Origin: Diphasiastrum complanatum
Taxonomy: Eukaryota; Streptophyta; Lycopodiopsida; Lycopodiales; Lycopodiaceae
Assembly (NCBI GenBank): GCA_029204225.1
Contig: CM055107.1
Location: forward strand, 5,588,900 to 5,652,899
Reading direction: 5' to 3'
DNA: 64,000 bases
Made by a program: the position numbers and the translations under genes. This document shows positions 56,558 to 64,000 of the stretch, piece by piece. Below the pieces are notes generated by a model that did not search any database, was not told the DNA's origin, and saw nothing but the letters and a program-made list of their open reading frames with translations. How positions within the stretch are numbered: position 1 is the stretch's first letter; the number at the start of each line of letters is the position of its first letter.

Positions 56558-57650
56558 GTTTTTCTTCATCACCTTTCAAGAAGGATAGTCCGTGGTACAT
56601 CGACAGTGGTGCTTCCTCACATATGTATAGCTCCAAGCATTCTTTTTCATCCATGACACCTTATGAAGGATCCAAGAAGTCCATCTACACAGCAAATGAT
56701 CATGAGTGTGCTATTGAAGGCATAGGGACCATTCCCTTAAAGCTTTCATCATCAAAAGTTCTTTCTCTGTCTAAAGTACTTTTTGTTCCTAAGTTAACAA
56801 AAAATCTTATTAGTGTTGGGCAATTGCTTGATAGTGGACTAGATGTGAGTTTCAAAGTTGATACATGTACAATCAAGAAGCATGATGAGATCCTTGCATT
56901 TGGGTCTAGATATGGTGGAATCTACAAGCTTGATCCCAAAGAGTATGCTAACTCTTGTGATGGTGCTTTTGCTTCTCATATTTCTTTGGAGAAACTATGG
57001 CATAGAAGGTTGGGGCATCCTAACTATAGTTCTATGGTGTCCATGGTCAAGAAAGCCAAAGCTACTGGCTTGCCTAACCTTATCTCCAAGAATTTCAAGC
57101 CATGTGAGGCTTGTGCCATATCTAAATCTCATAAGAAGCCTTTTTCAAAGTCATTTATTAAGACTACACATCCATTGGAGCTCATACACTCGGATGTGCA
57201 CTTCTCATCTTCAAAGAGCAAGGGTGGTGCTACTTGCTTTGTAACTTTCATTGATGATTTCACAAGATTTACTTGATTATATCTTCTAGCTTCAAAGTCT
57301 ATGGTGTTTGACTATTTCCTAAAGTTCAAAGCTCTAGTTGAAAAGCAATTTTCATACAAAATCAAGATTCTTAGAAGTGATGGAGGTGGTGAGTACACTT
57401 CCAATAAATATCATGATTATTGTGAGCTTGAAGGCATTAAAAGAGAGTTTTCTTGTGCATATACACCATCTCAAAATGGGGTGGTTGAAAGAAAGAATAG
57501 AACCTTGTGTGAATGTGCCAAAACCATTAGAATTGAGGCATCCTTGCCAAAAGACTTTTGGGAGAGGCCATCAATTGTTCAAACTATCTTTGCAATTGAC
57601 TCCCTCATGTTGCACTTGGAGGAAAGTCACCATATGAAGCACTTTATTTG
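56545..57650 (+). pseudogene. Copia-5 protease and integrase
   Basis: Protease SPWYIDSGASSHMYSS with intact catalytic Asp, then LFVPKLTKNLISVGQLLDSG. Pre-integrase LWHRRLGHPNYSSM and CEACAISKSHKKPFSKSF follow. The integrase core starts HSDVHFS, IDDFTRFT, then TGA at about 57274 (normally Trp), and SDGGGEYTSNKYHDY and GVVERKNRTLCE with the catalytic Glu. A missing G near 57561 shifts the frame. Confidence 0.9.
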
Positions 57651-59264
57651 AAAAAACCTAAGGTTGATCACCTTAGAGTATTTGGATGCATATGCTTTGT
57701 CCATATTCCCTTGGAAACGAGAAAGAAGGATGATCCTTGTGCAAGCAAAGGAGTAATGGTTGGGTATTCATCCAACAAGAAAGCCTATCGAATTTACATG
57801 CTCTCTACTTCTAAAGTAATTGAAAGTATAGATGTAGTTTTTCATGAAGAAGAAAAGTCCAATCTAGGAGGGGCTGAGATCAAGCAACCTCAAAATCTAT
57901 CACCTTTTGTTATTGAAGACAATCAACATATGGAGGGGTCGAGATTTGAAGATGGAAGTTCTCAGATTTTCACTCCTAGAAGTTCCATGAGGGAGAGATC
58001 CGAGCCTAAGAGGCTCACTTATGATGACAAAGGAAAAGAAGTGGATCTTGATTCCACTTATGCTTATTTTGTTTCTCATGAGGAGCCCAAAGATGTCCAA
58101 GAAGCCCTCAATACCAAGGAGTGGTATGAGGCCATGAAGATTGAATATGATGTCTTGATCACCAACCACACATGGGAGCTAGTGGATCCACCACCTAACA
58201 TGCACATCATTGGATGCAAGTGGGTGTTCAAGATCAAGTACAATCATGATGGCTAAATCAACAAGTACAAGGCAAGATTATGTGCTAAAGGCTTTGCACA
58301 AATATATGGCCTTGACTATGAAAAAACCTTTGCTCCTGTAGCAAAGATGGTGACAATAAGAATCATAATCTCTCTTGCCTTATTTTTTAAGTGGAAATTG
58401 TATCAACTTGATGTCTCCAGCACTTTCTTGAATGGCTATCTTGAGGAGGAGATATACATGGAACAACCTCAAGGATTTATCAAGGATAAATCTAAGGTGT
58501 GTTTGCTATTTAGAAGTCTTTATAGCTTGAAGCAAGCACCTAGATCATGGTATTCAAGACTCAACAACTTTCTGCTTTCATTAGGATTTGTGCTTAGTGA
58601 TTATGATCCTTCTATGTACTTAAAGTTTGATGGTAGTAATATTGGCATTCTTCTAATCTATGTAGATGACATTATTCTTAGTGGAAGTTGTTTGATGCTA
58701 GTTCAAGAAACTAAGGATGCATTAGGAGGAGATTTTAAAATGCAAGACCTAGGAGAGATCCATTACATTTTAGGCCTTGAGATTGACTTTCATGAAGAGT
58801 ATGCTTTTATTTGTCAATCTAGATATGTCTTTTCTATGTTGAGAAAATTCAATATGCAAAATTGTAAAGGCATAGATACTCCCATGGAGCAACATGTAAA
58901 AGACCCTATTAAAGGTGATGAAAGATTCTTCGAGGACATCACACTTTATAGGAGTCTTATATGCTCCTTAATTTGGCTTACTATCACTAGACCCGATTTG
59001 AGCTATTATGTGCACAAATTGAGTCAATTTATGCAAGATCCTAAGATCCAACATTGGAAGATGGCCAAGAGAGTTCTAAGATATGTATCTTCTACTCAAG
59101 ATTATGGTTTATTGTACAAGAATGAAGATCTAACCATTGTTGGCTATTCGGATTCTGATTTTGCAAGTGATAAAATGGATCGAAAGTCCATTAGTGCATA
59201 TACTATCTTTCTTGGAGGCAATACAAATCCTTGGGTAGGGAGAGAAAGCCAAAAAGGCTCAAAA
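57648..59264 (+). pseudogene. Copia-5 integrase end, RT and RNase H
   Basis: KPKVDHLRVFGCICFVHIPL and VMVGYSSNKKAYRIYML end integrase. After the linker and a TAA at 58255, RT is open for 313 codons: YEKTFAPVAKM, QLDVSSTFLNGYLEEEIYM, SLKQAPRSWYSRLN, ILLIYVDDIILSGS, LIWLTITRPDLSYYV. RNase H begins VGYSDSDFASDKMDRKSISA and decays after FLGGNTN, where it meets the next LTR. Confidence 0.92.
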
Positions 59265-60036
59265 TGTAGAAACACTCACAATCTCTAAAAACTGATCTAT
59301 CACTCATATGTGATTGGACCTCTTCTTTTCCTCCTCCAAATATGATTGGCTTAGTGACATATGGGCCCTCAAACTTGATTGGACTATTTTCATAGATTTC
59401 ACTCTTTTGATTGGTCTCTGGATCTCATGCCAACACATAGGAAAGTGTCACTCATCCACTCTCATCATGACAAATTTAGGAAGCCTAAGCTAGCTCGAAT
59501 TACATCACACTCCAAATTAGCCCTATCACCTACTAACATGTGTATAAGAACTGAAAAGGTCTAGATAACCCTAAACTCAACATAGATAGCTTTTACAAAT
59601 TTTTACAAGCAGCAGGAGCATGTTCTATGATTTTGGGAATGACATGGAATATTCTAAAATATGGAAAGGGGCTCCTGCAATAAGCCCAAACACTACATAA
59701 ATAAAGTAGAGAGTTGGAAGGATTAGAAATTGGCAACATGTTGGCATCCTACGTGTGGGAGTCTAGCATTTTCCTTAGGCTAATAAGTGCCATGGAGCAC
59801 AACTATTAATTAAATAAACTTGGCTTTTGTAAAGTCCTAAGTTAGGAAACACAATTTGTCCTCAAGAAATACACAGTGATTTTGATAGTCAAGATCATGA
59901 TCCTGATTGAAGTTTAGTAGCCAATCAGAGTGAAAGAGGCTCACCTCTTAAATCTATAAAAGAGAGCCATTTTTTTTACTTTGGATCATCTTTCCATCTT
60001 CCTAATAAAACTCTATTGGTTTCACCTTTGAATATA

Positions 60037-60086
<50 letters not shown>

Positions 60087-60512
60087 CCATATTCAGCTAA
60101 GGACATGGAATAGTCCTAATATGGTAGACTGGCCATCCAGTGTTCGAGATTATTGGTCATGCCTAGATTTAATTCCAAGTCAAGGCTTGTTGGTGACTAA
60201 TGACCTTGAGAGGACCCAAACACTCTACTTGAGACATACAGAGTAGTGCATGTACATGTGACTGATATAGGCAGGAGATATGCATGTAGAGCTATAACCT
60301 ATCAATCAAGTCACTCAACTTCTTCCAATGACTTTGGTCTAGGTTACTAGATGAGCTCTTCTCCTCTTGCTATCACATGGCATGGCTTGGGGGCTAGATC
60401 CAGGAGGATTCTCCAAGAGGGATCTAGGTTTGGTTGGGTGGTTTTGCTCCATAGTCTCTCTTGTGTTTTTCTATCCTCATCTTAGGGGGTTTTTTCCCTA
60501 GTGGTCATTACA
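59265..60512 (+). repeat. LTR of another Copia family (about 1.25 kb)
   Basis: It starts TGTAGAAACAC where Copia-5 homology ends, and ends GTCATTACA before a primer site. TATA box CTATAAAAGAG at about 59952. A (TC)21 array lies in the transcribed part. The end region (GGTTGGGTGGTTTTGCTCC) resembles the minus LTR at 25346-25903. The left edge is inferred. Confidence 0.65.
60041..60082. repeat. (TC)21 microsatellite
   Basis: Uninterrupted TC dinucleotides inside the LTR. Confidence 0.98.
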
Positions 60513-60513
60513 T

Positions 60514-60525
60514 TGGTATCAGAGC
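60514..60525 (+). promoter_or_regulatory. Primer binding site after the 59265-60512 LTR
   Basis: TGGTATCAGAGC, with CCGGC following. No gag is recognisable downstream, so the internal region is missing or too decayed. Confidence 0.88.
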
Positions 60526-60882
60526 CCGGCTAAGATGCGGTTTTTGGATGGGATGGAGAGGAATTCGTCAAATCGAAATGGAACGCACTTGGATTCACAT
60601 CCTGGATGGAGTGCTATTTTTTCAAGGCAAAATTGGGTTTGAATTCACTAATTCTTGTTTTGAGCATGCTTTTCAAACTTGGTGGTAGAGTGCTCTTCTC
60701 CTTGTTTGATTTTGTTAGAGATGTTGTGAATTAATGTGGAATTCATTCTTATTTTCTTAAGTCAGAAGATTGTAAAGTAGAGGGATTGATGAATCTACTG
60801 GCAGTAGTAGCGTGAACAGATGGTAGGAGTAGTGCGAGTAGCTAATGGGCAGCTTGTCATCCTGTGACTAGCAATGCATTCT

Positions 60883-61211
60883 TTAGAACATGGAATTCGC
60901 CCTGTTGATCGGGCCGTCCATGACGCTTAAGAACTTCATTACGATAATCAGTGTATTTGAAATGGATGAAGACAACCAAAGAGTCAAACTTTCTGCTTCC
61001 ACGACGCCTTCCTCTTCCTCATAGGAAAGTGAGGCCAGAAGTTCTTTGGCTACAAGCAGGGAGTCTGTTTTGGAAATACCTCGAATGCGGACATATGGTG
61101 ATAGTTCAGGCAATGGTTGTTTAGTGCCTTTTTCGACGGGTGGAAACCCATTCCGTATCCATGGCTGGAGCAGGCCAGGAGTACAGGAACAGGCCGAGAG
61201 CAGCGATAAAC
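60883..61211 (-). CDS. Possible last exon of an unknown gene
   Basis: On the minus strand a strong acceptor (TCGTTTTTTTTGCAG) ends at 61212. The frame from 61211 runs open for about 109 codons: SACSCTPGLLQPWIRNGFPP, ELSPYVRIRGISKTDSLLVAK, ELLASLSYEEEEG, SLTLWLSSSISNTLIIVMK. A possible upstream exon near 61530-61565 (RQYKEVVLTLETGLRDARVE) has a stop soon after. I do not recognise the family. It may be a gene remnant. Confidence 0.35.
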
Positions 61212-61768
61212 CTGCAAAAAAAACGATCACCCAAGCTGAATTATTGGAAAGCAATGAGCAAGGTCTGCTCAATTTTACTGACTATCGGCACGTGATAGCA
61301 ATGGGCTGTCTCCTTTGATGCAAAACAATCCACTTGCTGCTGAGAATTGCGTTTATTGTATGACCGTGACCATTGTTCTGCCTGCGTAGTATCTTGAAGG
61401 TCTGGCGGATCCTGACTCACTCTGAAAAACTACGCAATTTTCTTAGACTTTGCTGCTGAAACCAAAAGTTGGCCAGCTTCTTTTCACAAGAATGAAAACT
61501 CTACTCTAGCATCACGCAATCCAGTTTCAAGAGTGAGCACAACCTCCTTGTATTGCCTCTGATTATAAAAAATGCACAGACACATCAATCATTGATATGA
61601 TACCACTTTCTCGACTTCATTGAATAGGGATGTCTCATTTCACTCTTGACTTATCTAACTTGCAGCCATTCCCTAACAGCACGCAAAATTTGCCTGGTTC
61701 CTTATGCCATGGATCAGAACAGAGACCTAGGCACCATCCCCAACGATGGGGCAATGATGGGCTCCATC

Positions 61769-61770
<2 letters not shown>

Positions 61771-61820
<50 letters not shown>
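61771..61820. repeat. (GA)25 microsatellite
   Basis: Uninterrupted GA dinucleotides. Confidence 0.98.
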
Positions 61821-61824
<4 letters not shown>

Positions 61825-63354
61825 CATATTTCACATAGTCTCTCTTGAGAATTCCAGAGCAAATCCTTTGTCTTATAGCATAAGAGGTTTAAACAAAGTT
61901 GAAAAAGACTCACAGGACAAAGTACCATAAAGTGAAGCAAGTTTTAGGAGACCCAATTGTTACATGCCACCATCTCACAAAACACAACTGCACGAGTTAG
62001 GTCAATGAGGAAGACAGGTGTCATAGCTAAGCATCAGTTGTCATCCATGTCTGAAACAAGATTCATTATCAGCTTAAATAAAACCTATAATCATCAGTTC
62101 AATCTTTCTTACCAAAAGGTTTTTTTATCACATCATAGGTCTTGCCCAAATATCACCATACCAAGGCATATGCCATACTAATCAGTATAAGGCAAGTAAA
62201 CCTATAATTATACAGCAATCCCACAACATCATACGACGAGGCCATAATTTATCACAACCAGTGGAAAAGGTCTGATTTGGCCATAGGTGTCGGTAATAGG
62301 GTACATCCATGCCATCTTGTACCCATCAATACCAATGACCATTTGGCATTCAATGGACTCTATGTAAAATTGCTTGGGCAAATCCATGCCGTTCAAGCTG
62401 ACCTGAGCAAATTCATGCCATTTAAGTCTATCAGACCCTGAATCGATTCAAACAGAATAGATGTCAAAAACTACAAATTAATACATTACTATAGTTCGGT
62501 GTTTTGTTTTAGTGCAACAAGTAAAGTGTGTTATTTCTCGTAGGTATCAAGCTACCTACGTACCATTCTGACCCCTAAGACCAATCTATTAGTCTTATAC
62601 AACGGTTGTATAATACTGAGCATATCCATGCTTTCCAGTGCCACTTATCTCACTATACTCTTAAATACGTACAGAGCTAATGTACTTACATTCATATGGA
62701 TTGGGTTGTTTGCTTAGGGTTTTCTTTGGTTGTAAGTGTTGATAGTACATTAAACAATAACGTACTAAAAAAAACATGATCTACTGTCGTGAAAGAGTGG
62801 ACATCAAATGACTTGCTTCAGTAGCATTGAAAGCAAAGTACACGATGTAAACTGGATTTGTAATGAAGCAAAGCAATCATAGCGCATTTATGTAGCTCGC
62901 TAGCCAGTGGCTAATCCCATACTAGATGGTTGCTTTAGAGAGCATCAATGATGAGGTTGAAAGCTTGAGGTCCAGCGCTCCTATGTAGGTGTCAATCCTA
63001 CTTGCTTATCACAATGCTTAACTTATTTTAGAGACAGAGTGAAAGAGAAAGAAGAGAAGAAGAATGAGGATAGGAGTCCATTGTTGCTCTACCCTCATAT
63101 AAATAGTTTTTTTTTTGTGGCTTAGAGGCACATAGAAGTGTGAATGCTCACCATAAGATCATGATACCTAATAAAGGATGAATCTCAACCATGGAACAAC
63201 GTAGCTTGAGGTGCAAGCTATTCCCAAGAACCCCCAAAAAAAAGTTTAAATTTATTCTCATACCTTCTTAGTTAGAGTACATCCCACACACTTTGGTGCT
63301 CTTGATGTAGTAGAAAGGAGAGTTTTTAACCGAAATTAGCATAGTCAAATGGAA

Positions 63355-63358
<4 letters not shown>
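61821..63358. other. Gene-free stretch
   Basis: No coding frame, LTR end or primer site recognised. Confidence 0.5.

Positions 63359-63442
<84 letters not shown>
63359..63442. repeat. (AG)42 microsatellite
   Basis: Longest GA array in the window, about 84 bp without interruption. Confidence 0.98.
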
Positions 63443-63449
<7 letters not shown>

Positions 63450-64000
63450 TTGACGATTTATAAATAGTTGTTTTCTTGGCAATTATGGACTAGATAATGA
63501 CAAGTCTTTTTGTTGAGCCATGGTAGTGGCGAGACAAGAAAACGAGCCATTATATTCATAGTATGGGTTAACAAATACCCAGTATTGTCGATAATGTTGT
63601 GTCACAAAATTTCTAAAAAAGTTATGCAGATAATTTTCAACATTCCATCCATGAGAACAAAGTATTTTAAAGATTTTATAGTCTATGAGGGCTTATAAGA
63701 GTTAAAAAATTATATGCAATGAAATTTGTAGAAAAAAATGAGATTTTATTATTATCCCCAAATTCATTTTGGACAGGTTGATTTATGTAAGATATAAAGA
63801 GACACATTGTGGACTAGATAATGGTTGTTTAAGGCCAATTGCAAGAATATAAAGGCATAATTGTACAAATGTAGCATCTGAGTAGACACACATTATGTAT
63901 AGGGGAAGGCCCCTCAACGGGGGCCTTTCATGAGATTTGATTTTAATTTCTATATATATAAAGTTTGACATGCTCGGATTATTCTACGGGTGTCTTATTA
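63443..64000. other. Gene-free end of the window
   Basis: AT-rich, nothing recognised. The imperfect palindrome AAGGCCCCTCAACGGGGGCCTT lies near 63906. Confidence 0.5.

Larger units (their letters stand above)
54282..59264 (+). mobile_element. Copia-5: most complete Copia element, 3' end cut
   Basis: 5' LTR, primer site, leader, gag, protease, integrase, RT and most of RNase H in order. It is cut in RNase H at about 59264 by another LTR. Lesions are few: an extra A in an A-run in gag, a one-base shift at gag/protease, a Trp-to-stop in integrase, a one-base loss in integrase, and a stop before RT. Confidence 0.92.

Overview
The window looks like repeat-dominated nuclear DNA of a land plant. 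It holds one spliced aquaporin gene of the plant-only NIP class, Copia LTR retrotransposons primed by initiator tRNA-Met (TGGTATCAGAGC), Gypsy elements primed by a tRNA-Asp-like site, long GA/TC microsatellites and a very low gene density. A large-genome plant such as a fern is plausible, but nothing here fixes the species.

Layout. 1-7216: tail of a Copia element (Copia-1), which sits in the LTR of a minus-strand, RT-less Copia derivative (copy A), then an internally deleted LTR element. 9129-11265 (minus): complete five-exon NIP aquaporin of 294 aa. 14231-19437: decayed LTRs and a 3'-truncated Copia (Copia-2). 20726-39773: Copia-3, flanked by a matching 5-bp target duplication (TGTGA). Its 3' LTR is split by a 14.4-kb block at 25275-39690, which contains a minus-strand LTR, a second RT-less Copia derivative (copy B) and an 11.6-kb Gypsy element (Gypsy-1) with a large extra 3' ORF. 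41037-41600 (minus): small secreted cysteine-rich protein gene. 41760-46325: tandem and segmental duplications. 46515-53850: pieces of Gypsy-2 and of an RT-less Copia family (copy C), with a near-identical LTR in inverted orientation. 54282-59264: the most complete Copia pol (Copia-5), cut in RNase H by an LTR at 59265-60512. 60883-64000: a possible last exon and microsatellites.

The most interesting signal is a family of related non-pol reading frames, here called ORFX, present three times (2942-3822 minus, 26770-27575 plus, 51918-52898 plus). In copies A and B it lies where RT/RNase H should be, directly downstream of an integrase C-terminal remnant. In all three it lies just before the polypurine tract and 3' LTR. 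A fourth element at 6021-7216 keeps only the 3' untranslated part and LTRs of this family. I know of no domain that matches ORFX. It suggests a non-autonomous Copia lineage that exchanged its polymerase for a cargo ORF.

Second, Gypsy-1 carries clusters of a short motif (CCTTCGCC and its complement) in both non-coding spacers that precede an ORF block: the leader before gag, and the spacer before the extra 3' ORF. Almost every element is broken by stops, frameshifts or deletions; only the NIP gene and the small secreted-protein gene look intact.
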